DNA from: Ilyonectria destructans
Lineage: Eukaryota; Ascomycota; Sordariomycetes; Hypocreales; Nectriaceae
Reading direction: 5' to 3'
DNA length: 64,000 bases
NCBI GenBank assembly: GCA_020740775.1
Contig: JAHEWK010000015.1
Span: 1,364,001-1,428,000 of the forward strand
The position numbers and the translations under genes are program-made. Under the pieces are notes generated by a model. It was not told the origin of the DNA and did no database searches. It worked only from the letters and a program-made list of their open reading frames with translations. This document shows positions 34,039-46,057 of this stretch, piece by piece; within the stretch, counting starts at the first letter, position 1, and the number at the start of each line of letters is the position of its first letter.

Positions 34039-35935
34039 CTATGGATTGATTGCCTTCAACAAAATCTCCGCCTCAGGGTCTGGGAACACGACGGCCTCGA
34101 ACTCAACATTCTTATGACGCCCCTGACCCTCGGGGTTTTTGATGTCATAATGTAGCAAAATCTCAGAAACGACAAGCTTAATCTCAATGTCTGCAAGAAA
34201 TCGACCGGGGCAAGCATGCCTTCCCACGCCCCATCCAAGGTTTGTCTTGCCAACACTTGTGTAGGCCAAATTGGTTTCACCATTTTGACGGCGGCGATAA
34301 AATCGGAAGCCGTCAAATGTCTCTGGATCCTCAAAATATGCCGCATCCATATTGATTGCAGAGGTAGCAATCTCCAGCTTGGTTTTGGCAGGAACATGCG
34401 TTCCATCAGGTAGATCAAAAGGTGTAAGAGCCATACGCTGGAAAGTGGCTGTGAGAGGGGGTGATTAGTGCCTATAACGTCGAAAACATAAAACGTGGAA
34501 TATCAAGGTAGGACTTACTCAGATCAGGAGAACTAACGCGTTGACTCTCTTTCATAAAGCTATCGAGCTTTTCCAGCTTCAGTAGGCCCTGCTTACTGTA
34601 GACTCCACCGCAAGATTCCAGAACTTCCTTTGCTTCTTGTCGGAGTTCGCTTATGTATTCGGGACGAGCAGCGAGGTCGAACAGGCAATGAAGAACGGAA
34701 GAACTGGTTGTGTGAATACTAGCAACCGCAAGATGCAACTGCTGCTCAACTTGGCAATCAACGTCATCAACTAGATCTGCATTCGGCCCCGAAGTGAGGT
34801 AGTCGATAATCGTGGGCGGATCAGAGGCGACTTTCACCCCAGACTTCTTAGCGTCCAGCGTTTCTTTGATAATTGCCCCAGCGGTGCCCCATAGCCGTGC
34901 CAATTCCTTACTTTGAGGTAGGAACCGACAAATCACTGGCCTGAGAATCGAAGGCCAGACTTTTAGGGCTTGCGCATATTCCACAGCGTGCATAACATAT
35001 TCCTGGATGACCTGTAGCCATTCCGGACTCTGACTAGCCTCTTCGTTGTGCATGACGAATGCGGAGGCCCGAGCGACAATTTCTGTGAGGCCTTCATGAA
35101 GGCGAATAGCGGTCCAGTCTGCACGGCATGCTGGGTTAGTCACATGATACTTGCAAGTCACCAGACGAATTAGATTGAAATACCTTTGGCGGGTCCTAAT
35201 TTTGATGGAAGATGCTGACGAACAAGTCCGTGGATTTGAGGAATAAAGGCGTCTAGTATATATACAATTAGCAGGAGGCTCAAACATCCTGGCAGTCAAC
35301 TTACGCAAGGTAGGGTTGAATTTAGTATGGAGGATGTTCACGCCCCTGGTGTCGAGGCCACCGACTCCGCTGTAATGCTTTAAGAGATCCTGGGACTGAT
35401 TTAGCCATCACTTCAGAGTCTTTGTTACGCTTCTTTACTTACGTTGTCGATAGATTTCTGGAAACTAAGTGACGGGTGGCTTCTGAGCTTGTCCAAAAAC
35501 TTCAAGGGCACGACGAGTTTGACACCTGTTTTTTATTAGAATGCAATCTTGGAAAGTTGAGTTGTCGAGCTACCTTCCATAGAATCAACGCCGAAGGGCG
35601 TTTCTTTGAACTACAAAACGTCAGCGGTGAAACTCATACTGTCTATGTGCAGTGGACTCAGTTACTCTTCCATATCCCTGTTTCAGAGTCGCTCTTGAGT
35701 CGAAACAATATGCCTCCTTTCGCTTCTTCTTGCTCGTCACGCTAGTAGCCAGAGGGATTGGCACTTTGACCTCTGACTGGGTGTAAGGTAGTAGAATCGC
35801 GACCGAGCTGGACAGAAGAACAAAAGAAATGAGGTAGATCAAAATGTCCTTCTCGAGACTAATGGACAACAAAGACGGCGAAGTCGTAATATTGCGAACA
35901 AACGCTCCCAGCTCTGGATAGGGTGAGGAAGGCAT
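34039..35935 (-). CDS. cytochrome P450 (first of a divergent pair)
   Basis: Seven exons on the minus strand (35666-35935, 35574-35610, 35443-35525, 35305-35389, 35184-35252, 34519-35118, 34039-34448) join in frame to 517 residues. An N-terminal membrane anchor (DILIYLISFVLLSSSVAILL) is followed by the P450 fold. KESQR gives the ExxR pair. SSPDLTTFQRMALTPFDL leads to the heme loop GWGVGRHACPGR with the axial Cys at about 461. The I-helix region reads HLAVASIHTTSSS. This ER-bound monooxygenase would hydroxylate or otherwise oxidise a small molecule, with electrons from CPR. It is divergent from another P450 503 bp away. Neither can be assigned to a substrate by sequence alone. Confidence 0.87.
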
Positions 35936-36438
35936 TGTGTGTACTGTGTAGTATCCGATTTGGTTATATTACTAAAATCAAGTCGCGTTCCATTGGGCTT
36001 TTGAAGATTGACTATGGCTCGCCACCGAACTCGCGCCTCTTAGCGTGTCGTGTAGCTGAAGTGTGACGCCAGGGCAAAGATCCATATCGCGATCGTGATT
36101 GGTTCGGTCGGAGGTCTGGAAATTCTCGGGATGAGGCTGGGAATGATCCGGCGGTAATACGGACTGCCGGATCCGGGATCCATAGGGAAACGCTTCGGAA
36201 ATTTCAAAGCGGATTTTCCAGAGAGGCTCGGTCTCACCAATTCAGTTGCTTGTCGCCCCGGATCAACGGCCCCTATCTGAAGCCGGTGGATCCATCCATG
36301 CAACTAATTCCCATCTCCAATGAAACACCATATGATGACCTTGAATGCTTCCAACCTGAATACTTTTGTCCACGCTTAAGCTAGGAATTATTTCCGTTTG
36401 CAAACGCTGCCATCCAGTCAGCATTGCAATCCTTCAAC
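35936..36438. promoter_or_regulatory. bidirectional promoter of two P450 genes
   Basis: 503 bp between divergent P450 starts. The stretch 36160-36182 has repeated CCGG/CGG units (GATCCGGCGG, ACGGACTGCCGGATCCGGG), likely zinc-cluster or similar sites. No binding evidence. Confidence 0.45.
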
Positions 36439-38738
36439 ATGATAGCGGACCAGCTGCTCATCCTCTCGCGGGGCTTGCCAAGCAAATTATCGCCAACGGC
36501 CGTCGCCATTCTCTCCGTTGTAGCCGTTGTCTTTCTCCGGTTCATCGCCTCCAAGTCAACCAAAAATCTTCCCCCAGGCCCAAAAGGATTGCCAGTCCTC
36601 GGCAACATTCTCGACATTATCAGCGCAGGCAAAGAAAAGCGATTGCACCTGTTGTTTGAAAACTGGGCACGGGAATATGGCGATGTTATGCTGATTCGCT
36701 CTGGCGTGGAAGATGAGTTCTACATCAATTCTCGTCAGGCTGCGAAGCAAATAATGGATACGAATACTGTCCTCACTTCTGAGAGGCCCCGATGGATTGT
36801 ATCTTGTGAACATATCTGTGGAAACTGGAATATGCTACTTCTTCCTGCTAGCCATCCTCGTTGGAAGGTCGGTTAATTAACGATACTTTAGGCATTATTA
36901 CAAGTTAACTTTTTCTCTCATAGGAGCAACGACGGGTGACCAACCAGAACCTAACAAGTATGTCTAAAGCAGAGGCAGCGGTTCCGTGAGTCAACTAGTA
37001 GACCTGTATGAGAAAGTATATACTCACATATGCTTTAGCTTTCTCGAATTTGAAGTTTTGAAGTTCCTTCACGAGGTCGCTCACGATCCCGATGGTGGCA
37101 CCGATAAGCAAAATTTGTGGGACAAGATGGGACGATATATTTACAGCACGTTCACCACGCAACTATTCGGCCTCGAGGTATGCTACCCAAGCGTGAGCTT
37201 CTTCATGTTGATACATATTAACATCTCAAGATCAAAACCTCTGATAGTCCGACTATTGGGTATCTCTTTGGTAAGGTGACTTGATAGTTTTAGAAAGACA
37301 AGATGCTAATTTACATTAAATAGAAACGGGAGCCGCTCAAATTGAGGGTACTGTGAAATTTCTTATTTCTTTCCGAGTAGGCTCGACTATATACTAACTA
37401 GTATAGGCATTAATCCTGGAGCCGAATTGGTTGATAGCTTCCCATTGCTAGACCATCTTCCTAACATGTTCCGCAAGTCCCAGGTTTCGGGAGATGTGCG
37501 ATTTAAGCGAGACGTTAAATGGTCTATGGACAGATTGACGGTAAATTTTACTATGCCAGAACTCAAACTCTGGTCATGAAATTTCAAGCTAACTATTTAC
37601 TTTTTCTAGTATCTAAAATCCCTGATCAAACAGGGTCGTGCCCCGGATTGTTTCCTCTCCCGTGTCCTTCAAGATGAGAACCTCGCAGGTGTCCCCTCTG
37701 AAGAAGAAGCAGCCTTCTTGTCTTTGCAGCTTGTCTTGGGTGGTTCAGATACGGTACGTATAAAATATAAATGGCCACGATTGAGCGCTAATTTCTCCGC
37801 AGAGTCGAATGGCGGCATGGGCATTTATGGAATTGATGCTAGAAAACCCTCGGGAATTCGCGAAACTACAAGCTTTGATTGGTATGGACAATCGTTGAAT
37901 TGTTTTATGCAAAAGAGAGAACTTACTACTGACATGTGACACAAAGATCAACATTGCGGCGATCGCCTTCCTATGTGGACAGACTTTGCAGAATTGCCAC
38001 ACGTTCGGTGTGTTATGAAGGAAGTGTGGCGTATGAGGCCGCCAGTTTCCATTGGCATGTTAGCCCATACTAGCACCAAGGACATTGAGTATGATGGATA
38101 TGTCATCCCCAAGGGAGCCCGCCTCAAGCTCAACACCTGGTAGGAGTTATATCCCCCAGTTCTGTACACCAACGAAACTGACTTTGATGCACAGGGCAAT
38201 CGGGCATGACCCCAAGGTATATGAGAATGCTAGAGAGTTCAAGCCTGAGCGGTATAAGGGGGACACGCTCAACGTGAGTAATACCGAGCTCTGTGCCTTG
38301 CAGCCCTAAAATGCCGTCAGTTGTCCACTAATACAATACTCAGTCTCAAGAGAGCGCAAACCTAAAAGATGCCACTCAGCGAGATCACTTCGCCTTCGGC
38401 GTCGGGAGAAGGTCGTGTAAGAAGATTATTCAAGACTTGGAAGATCATCATCTAATGCGATAACAGGTCCCGGTATGCACGTTGCTGAACGATCGTTTGC
38501 TATTGCCATCATGCGCCTCGCATGGGCTTTTGACATCAAGCCCGCACCACGAGCAAAGTTTCCCATTAAGATGGAAGATTTTCCTCATTACATTCCAGGA
38601 ATTGCGGGTGTAGAAATGCCCATCAATATTGTACCACGCAACGCGAAAAGACTAGCACAGCTTGATGGGTGCTTTGAAGAGGCTTTAGCCGCCCGCCCCC
38701 AATATGTGAGTCATGCTCTTGACAAGAATATTGCATAA
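36439..38738 (+). CDS. cytochrome P450 (second of the pair), highly intron-split
   Basis: Twelve exons: 36439-36867, 36924-36985, 37039-37177, 37231-37270, 37324-37347, 37407-37540, 37610-37753, 37803-37881, 37947-38139, 38195-38273, 38344-38416 and 38467-38738. They yield 555 residues. Every junction keeps frame and yields P450 signatures: NLPPGPKGLPVLGN start, VLGGSDT in the I-helix, KEVWRMRPP (ExxR), and FGVGRRSCPG with axial Cys466. The exon of 24 nt at 37324-37347 is extremely short. Family resemblance is to fungal cluster P450s of the O-methylsterigmatocystin-oxidoreductase-like type (CYP64-like), which is only a rough guide. It is likely co-regulated with the neighbouring divergent P450. 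Confidence 0.85.
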
Positions 38739-39280
38739 ATCTAACATCGTGAAGGGTTCGTTGGATATGGACTCTTGAGCTATTATATCGGTGCCAGGCC
38801 CTTGCAACTGGGAGAAATCTTGGGCACGCAGTCGTAACGCGGCCAAAGCCTGCCCAATCATGTATGAATAAATTCCCAGCCAGAGTCATCATGATCCATA
38901 GAGTAATCGGCATTTGTATCCACACCGATATGTACCTTCTATACTAGTGCATTGATCCTTGGCTACCGACACAATTTGATGGCCGCAGTGGCACGCGATG
39001 CTGTTCTAGGAACAACCACACCAACAACAGCCCAGAACACCATGCATGCATTAGACCACATGCGGCTGGTGGCTGTAATTGGGAGCCGTATTAGCTCTCG
39101 GAATGTCCAAACGCGCAGCCTCTTGCGCAACGAAAGCTCCGATTCCAGCGTCTTGAATTTTGAAGACCTAGAAAACGTAGTTGCGGTTCATCACGTTACT
39201 GTCCTCTGAAATGTTCAATGTCATCATAGAAATTATCTCAAATATTAACAAGATTAACCACCAATATCACCTTGGTGCTA
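38739..39280. other. convergent intergenic region
   Basis: 542 bp between the 3' ends of the P450 and lipase genes. Open frames of up to about 100 codons on either strand have no motif and overlap one another. Nothing recognised. Confidence 0.45.
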
Positions 39281-40627
39281 TTACCACAGGCTAAATACAC
39301 CATTTGGCGCATCCTGGTCTCGCTTCCGCAATGGGCTCGAAGTATCGTTCCTCGTGACATTTTGAACAGTGCACCCCTCAGTCTTGTAAGCCTCGGCATA
39401 TGTACCGGTTAAAACGGCCGCCAACCACTCCAAAGCAGGTGAAAGTCCGTAATAAGCCTCCTCGGCGTGGGTACCAAGAGAATTTCTCTGGTACAAAATG
39501 TTGGCACCAACATTGCAGTACTTTTCAACGAGAGCATCCGTGTCGGCAACTTTGCTAATCTCGTCGTGAATCGCCTTGTATGCAAAAATGGGCCATTGAG
39601 GCACGCCGTGGTAGCCCATTATTCCATCGCGGTTAATAATCTTTATAATCTTGGGGTCGCGGAAGGTAGCAGAGCCCTTTTTGAAGTAGTCGGCGATATT
39701 GACGCCCGCGTAAGCGGCACCAGCCTCGGACAAAGTGAATTTCTTGGCAGCCAAGAAGCCAGTCTTGTTGTGAGGCCCCGTGGTCTTGAGCAGAGAGATC
39801 AGGTACTTTTGCACCTTGGGATACTGGCTCGTCACACCCAGCATAGCGCTTGGGGCCAATCCGGCTGCGTTTGTGCCTGAGATGGACTCCAGGACACTGG
39901 TGACATTCGGCGTCAAGCCTCCCAGTGCTGCACCAACGATGGTCTCCGACAGGTCCGGTGCATATTGAACTGCGAGCTCAGAGGCCCATTCGCTAGCCAG
40001 TGCGCCGCCAGAGTAGCCCCAAAGCGCGACACGGGGTGATGATGTGTTCAGACCTAGACCAAGCGAGAGCACGGCGCGAACCGAGTCGAGCGTTGCATGT
40101 CCAGAGACGACACCCGCAGTGAAGGAAGCCAATGGCCCTTCGTAGTCTGGCACAGAGACGAACAGTCCGAGTCCCAAGGCAGCACCGTAAGGAGCAGCCG
40201 CATTGGTGGTGTACAAAGTGTAGCTGGGACTAGAATCGACATCGGCAGAGTCGTACGGCACCTGGTAAGACAGAAGAGCAGCCTGGTGAAAGAGGCGAGC
40301 CGAAGGGCTCTTGGGACCAAGCTCGGGAACGAGCAGAGTGGTGACGGCCCATGTGGGCTTATACTGGCTATCGGTGGTGCGGAAGAGGATGTTGTATGTG
40401 GCAGAGCTGTTTCCGGTGATCGCGGTCAAGTTTCCAGGCGCGGGTCGCACACGCAATACAGTTCCAGGTTCTGTATCCTCATACCCGGGCGGAGCAGAGT
40501 ACCAAGGATCCTGGCTCGGCGGAAGAATTCCCAAATGAGCAGCTCGCTTGTGGAATTGAGAAGCACCGGTAGCAGCAGCAAATGCCACGCAAAAGCTCAG
40601 AAGAGCCAGGGCACGTTGAAAAGCCAT
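39281..40627 (-). CDS. secreted lipase (LIP / secretory lipase family)
   Basis: A single exon encodes 448 residues from MAFQRAL; an upstream in-frame ATG at 40702 would make the N-terminus unlike a signal. The first ~20 residues (RALALLSFCVAFAAATGAS) form a signal peptide. The nucleophile motif GYSGG has Ser at about 206, and several N-x-S/T sites suggest glycosylation. The overall layout (VPDYEGP, TLDSVRAVLSLGLG) matches the fungal secretory-lipase family of Candida LIP type, an alpha/beta hydrolase that attacks triacylglycerols or other esters outside the cell. It lies between a P450 and a long gene-free region; whether it belongs to the cluster is unclear. Confidence 0.9.
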   Translation of the reverse strand: MAFQRALALLSFCVAFAAATGASQFHKRAAHLGILPPSQDPWYSAPPGYEDTEPGTVLRVRPAPGNLTAITGNSSATYNILFRTTDSQYKPTWAVTTLLVPELGPKSPSARLFHQAALLSYQVPYDSADVDSSPSYTLYTTNAAAPYGAALGLGLFVSVPDYEGPLASFTAGVVSGHATLDSVRAVLSLGLGLNTSSPRVALWGYSGGALASEWASELAVQYAPDLSETIVGAALGGLTPNVTSVLESISGTNAAGLAPSAMLGVTSQYPKVQKYLISLLKTTGPHNKTGFLAAKKFTLSEAGAAYAGVNIADYFKKGSATFRDPKIIKIINRDGIMGYHGVPQWPIFAYKAIHDEISKVADTDALVEKYCNVGANILYQRNSLGTHAEEAYYGLSPALEWLAAVLTGTYAEAYKTEGCTVQNVTRNDTSSPLRKRDQDAPNGVFSLW

Positions 40628-43600
40628 TGTAACCAAAGCTGTGAGGTTGGAGAAATACAAGACTCGGCCAAACCACGCTGGCGAGGGAGGGGGTTTATTC
40701 ATGTGTTCCTTCGGAGACTTCCATCTCTGATGATGACGCTAATACTCCAAGGCTGAGCCGAGAATCCCGGCTATGTCGGCTTCGCTCCGCCGCTAACATA
40801 TGACGAAGATGACGGCATGAGTCGTGAGGGGCTGAGGGGGAGAGGGGCGCAAGGAATTCGCGAATCATCACGAGAGTGGCTTGGACTATTGCCAAGAGTA
40901 GTGAAAGCCACCGCTTAGTGTGTCCATTTCTGTCATAACCATTCAGCGTACCTAGATCCGGTCCAGATTCGTGTGCACCGCCCGAGGCTTGCTCACTGCA
41001 TACGGAACCACATGCAAATACATGCAAGCCTACGCCAATTATAGGAATCAAACCCGAAGCGGTGACCATATTTCATTTAGTAAACAGATGAAGAGACTCC
41101 ATTTTTTTGCATTCCGCAACCAATTGGGCGCATCGATATCAATCCATACAGGGTTACCTTCAGGTCCTGTACACAATCTTCATAGTTCCATCAACTACCC
41201 TACATCGATCGGCTCATTCAGAAATCAATGTGCATACTTCCTCCGCACCTCAGTAATTCCATCACCGGGAGACGCGAAAGCTATTGTACTACACAATCAT
41301 ACCGTCGGAAACGCATATTTGACGGTGAGACAATGCTCCAGTGCACCCGACTTAAAGTAGTCTCCACGACAGGGTTTGGGGATTACTACTGGTACAGCAG
41401 GCTGTTTGAACCGGTCTCATGCTGATCAAGTTATCTAACACAGAAAATTCTTTGTACGACATGGCTTCGTAGTCGACAGCGCACTTTACACGCGGAAGAG
41501 AAGAACTGCGGCACGTGAGACCGAGGCGCAGCAGCGCAAAGATGAAAACAACCGCCAAGGCAATCTCCACCGAATGTAAATTACCCCCGAAGAGCATGTT
41601 GCAGATTAAAAAAAGTGAGCGCCATTTGAAGACTAGAGAAAAGGTCATAGAAGGAAATGGCCGTATGACGATGGCTTTATCAGATGAACCAGCTAAGGAA
41701 TGGCAGTGCACTTCTCTACTTGGACATGTGTTTACCTGCCTGATATAGCAACCTTTTTGCGCTCCACCAATGGCTAAAAAGACGAGTTAGGCGATATTAA
41801 TGAAGAAGAAAAATTGAATGTCTTCAACCATACATCTCCGTCTCGTTCAACTGTCTCGAGAGCTATGCAAGTTCGCCATCTGGGATTGGAGAATGACCCC
41901 GCACATTTAAGGTGATCATAACGCGGTCATCTAAGATCTATACGAGGAGCGACTTTCCCTGCGGCTTGAGGGAAACGGAATGGAACAGAATCCAGGTCTT
42001 GTCCGGGGTAATACCTAGAACGCATAGTATTGGCAGCGCGGATGCTAGATGAGTTAGAGGCGAGAGCCAGCTGGGGAGAATAGTTGCACGCCCTTGAGGC
42101 CTGGGCTTGGATACATAGCCAGCTGTTCCTTTTCGGATCCAGATTATCTCCGAGTCTGGTGAGGTTATGGCAACGATTGCTGCACTTCCCAGCTGGAAAG
42201 TGATGACCTTGGGCATACCTTAGGGTATGTATGGGAGATCGCAATAGCGCCGGCGAGGACGGACATCGAGATCATGTCAATGTCGATTTCAAGGATATGT
42301 TTTCCTGGTTCTACGATGCGGTGTACATAGCAGTCGACCTCAAAGCCATATGGTACCAGCCACGGAGCATGCGGGACTAGATATGGCCGTGCTTAGCATA
42401 TTTTGGGATACATCTCAGGTAGAAGAGATGATCCAACGGTTCTTGGGTGGTTAGCAGCAAGAGGATACATTTGATGGTTGGGCATTGTCTTGGGATCCCA
42501 TTTTTTATGTTGTCGTTTGGGGATGGGTGATTCCAGTTATTGAGATATTGGCCAAGTTTTGTGGAGCTTTCCGTTCCCTGTTCATGCGGAGCCGAGTCAT
42601 CCGGGGCCGCCTTTCAGCTGGTGCTCCTGGTCGTCATGGGACTAGGTATCGCGGGGGTAATGAGTCTACTCCGCGATCGAGAGAGGCCTCGGCAAGCCCC
42701 ACAAGGCCGGCGATCCGGATCTTGCTCATCATCAGTTAGATACATCTGGCGCAGCTCGCGATCTAGGAAGGCTGGGTGCATTTAAAAGAAGGAAAGATGG
42801 AAGGTCTGCAATTACCCCCCTAGAAGAGACGCTTGAACATGGTTAGAGGCCACGTGGATAGTAGGGAAATTAGGGCCATAGTGGCATGGCCTGTGGATAT
42901 GACTGGTTGATGGGTCAATTAGCGAGCAATCAATACTACAAGGTGCAGGAAATCGGATGTGAAAAGGGATGTCCCGTCTAGTAGCGGCCTTACGCCACAT
43001 CTAGCTTGAATACCGGGCAGCTGGTAGAGACAGCGGCCTGCCCGAACGTCCCGGCGAGCTGGAGGGAGCTTCGGGCACTATATAGCACGTAAGCGTAGGA
43101 ATTCGAAGCTGATAAGCCGCTATGAAGGACCGAGTCTAGACCCAGCTGCCCCATGTGCGCCCGCCATGGGCAATATCCCCAGCTGAAGCTAAGACGGAGC
43201 TGTGCGGGGAGACGCGTCCAAGCCAATAGGCAGCGCGAACGAACAGGGGATTGAAACTTAAATCGGTCACATCGGCAGTTCGAGGCGTTTGAGAGAGTCA
43301 TTTACCGATATTAAAGTCATGCTCTGACAGTCGTTGCTTTCCGCGGCCAAAGTTGTGTCTGCCGGCCTCGGGATCCTGGCCTTCCCCTCAGCCTCTGGCC
43401 ACTTAACGCGTTAGAGCTGCGTTTCCGGTAGTTGCAAGAACCAAGGGAAATATCATCTCGCCTACTCCTTGTGATTTATCTTCCCCACATGCCCCACCCC
43501 CGTAATCCGGGGGCCCCACGCGTACAGACCTCGGGACGCGTTGGGGTTCGTTCGAGCATCTATAAACCTGACGCCCTGTTCGTCAATAACACAGATGTAT

Positions 43601-43687
43601 TGACTCCCAGTCTAGGGCCCGTTCAGCACCTAAACCGGTCATCACAACACATTAATCAATCCGAAGCGCAATCACAGCATTTCCGCA
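40628..43687. other. 3 kb gene-poor region
   Basis: I find no supportable complete gene. Short open frames at 41352-41711 (minus) and 41938-42216 (minus) show mixed hydrophobic stretches but no family motif. A run on the minus strand at about 42240-42410 reads VPHAPWLVPYGFEV and EIDIDMISMSV, which looks protein-like, but I could not join it to a start or to neighbouring frames. It may be a decayed gene fragment. The end near 43600 is presumably the transporter's promoter. Confidence 0.4.
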
Positions 43688-45641
43688 ATGGCAAAAGACG
43701 ATGCCGCGCGCCGGGCCCAAGCGGTCCAGGCCCATATCGACTTTGAAGAAGATCCTCACCGCGCCGCCGTCGAGGACAATCCGGCTGAGATAGGCGTAGG
43801 CTACAGAACATGGCTTGCAATCTTCGTAGGATCTCCCTCTACTCCCGCAGCTTGCTTTAACCCAAATCGCTAACTGTCTCAGTCCATGGCAATGTCCTTC
43901 GGCCCTGCGGTCGGTCTCCCCTTTGTTTGCGCAGCCGCCGTCATCGTCCAGATATCGCAAGAACTCGGCGGCGCAGATAAGATAGCGTGGGTTGTGGGTG
44001 CGTGGTCATTGTCCACGGCAGTCTCCTTTTCCCTCGGTGGCCCCCTGAGCGACGTCTTTGGTCGGCGGAGTCTTATCCTCGGCGGCCAGGCTGTCGTCAC
44101 GATAGGCAACATCGTTGGTGGCACTGCGCAGAGCATGAACAGTTTGATTGCCGCCGAGACGCTCATTGGCGTCGGCACCGGCTTTGTCTTTGTGTCATAC
44201 GCCGGCGTTCCCGAGATGCTCCCGAATAAATGGCGGTCTCTGGGGTTGGGCATTCTGGAGGGTGGCATCTCTATTCCTTGGTAAGTGAGAACCCGTCCGT
44301 TCTTTCGGGGCTTCGGCTAACGTTGTGGCGGCCAGGGGCGTGGTTGCTGTTCTCCTTGCAAACGCACTGTACGAGTACGCATCCTGGAGATGGCTCTTCT
44401 ACATGGGAATCATCGTCGAGGTCGTGGCCCTTGTGGGTACTGCCCTCTTCTACTGGCCCACGCCCCGACCCCGCGGCGACTTCGACAAGTCGCGATGGAC
44501 GCAGTTTAAAGAAATCGACTGGATCGGTCTGTCTCTCTTCACAGGTGGCCTTACGACATGCCTCATTGGTCTGACCTGGGGAGGCACGACTGCGTATCCG
44601 TGGAAGAGCGCTGGTGCTATCGTCCCTATTGTTGTTGGGTTTCTTGCACTTGCCGCTGCCTTTACTTACGACTTCCTTTGGGCCGCGGCTCCAGTTTTCC
44701 CCCTAAAGCTGTTTAAAATGGTCCGCGGGTATCTGCTGATCTTGATTATTTTGTTCATTTCAGGCATGAACTTCAATGCCATGTCGGCTTTGTTACCTCA
44801 GGGCTCGCTCTATATGTTCACCACAGACGGTATCGAGATTGGTCTGCTTTCACTTCCGAACACTCTCTTTGGTGGAGTGACAGGCGTTCTTGTCCCGCTC
44901 GTTGCGCACAGAATTCGATATATCAAGTGGCAGCTCGTCGTCGGAACGGCACTGCAGGCAATCTTTATTGCAGCCACCGCAGCTACCGTCAACCCAAACC
45001 ACAAATTGGCATGGGCATTCGTGCCAGCATTTGGCGTCCCTATGTTCGTCATGGTTACTATCCTGAGCTACGCCATCTCCAGTCTGCATGTGCCGCACTC
45101 CCACCTGGGCGTTGCCATGGGTCTCCTGGGGACGTTCCGATCCGGAGGCGGTGCGGTGGGAAATGCAGTCTTCAATACCATCTTCCAAGACAAGTTCCGG
45201 ACCTATGCTGGAGAGGAGATCTCCCAGGCGGCCCTAAGCAGCGGGCTCAACGCTACAGATATGGGGGCCATTATCCCCCAGACCATCGAATATAACTTGG
45301 GCGTGCCTGGAACCTTGGTTGACATTCAAGGAATGACGCCAGCTATTCAGGCTACTCTTCAAGCAGCGGTGCGCACTGCATATGGCCGAGCGTTTCAATT
45401 CGTCTTTTACATCACCATTCCATTCAGTGTGATTGCACTCATTTGCTCTCTGTTTGTCGAGGATCCCACGGCTTACATGACCAACCACGTTCAGTCCGCA
45501 ATGGAAGCCAGAGGAATCACCGAGCCGCAGACGAGCGCCAATTTGAGCGATGATGAGAAAGGCACTTCGAGTCGAGACGAGCGAATCGATGTGGACCATA
45601 CGGGCACGGTGAGCACGACAGAAGATATTAAGTCGGCTTGA
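43688..45641 (+). CDS. MFS drug/siderophore-type transporter (TRI12 family)
   Basis: Three exons (43688-43825, 43883-44280, 44336-45641) give 613 residues with a hydrophilic N-terminus and about 12-14 membrane helices. GGPLSDVFGRRSLILGGQ is the MFS loop 2-3 motif A. VVGAWSLSTAVSFSLGG and GVGTGFVFVSYAGVPEMLPNKWR match the fungal trichothecene/siderophore efflux group (TRI12). Such proteins sit in the plasma membrane and export small molecules or take up siderophores by proton coupling. It stands apart from the ring-cleavage genes, so it may serve the P450/esterase block, though that is inference. Confidence 0.9.
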
Positions 45642-46057
45642 GAGGACGGTGTGGCCAGATGGAGTATTGGCACGTGGAAGGCTGAAATGCTAGGTAATTT
45701 ACCGTGTACGAATTGGGCTGGTGTAGCCGATGTCGATGCCGACAAGCACAGAGTTTGTTTACCTTGCCTGGGTTCAGTGGTGGAATCCTGGGTATGGGCC
45801 TTATACTATCATTGTTTGTACAAAATGAAAGCTAGCTAATTAAATAACAACCTCGCTGTTGAGAAAGCTAATGTGGGAGTACTGCATCGCTATCCACAGA
45901 GGTTGATCGATCTATGCCGTTAAACTATATCTATACTGGAGTGAATGTTCATCCTATCATACGGTTGGTGTGAAGTCTCATGCTAAAGACGGAAGGCTAG
46001 AGAATAGGACACGAAAAAAGAGAATTGGTGTACATATTATTATCATTGGTATCGGTA
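45642..46057. other. convergent intergenic region
   Basis: 416 bp between the 3' ends of the transporter and GH16 genes. Nothing recognised. Confidence 0.45.

Noticed and set aside
41938..42216. 92-codon frame on the minus strand as a gene
   Set aside because: Frame does not join the protein-like segment upstream through any standard intron; no family seen.
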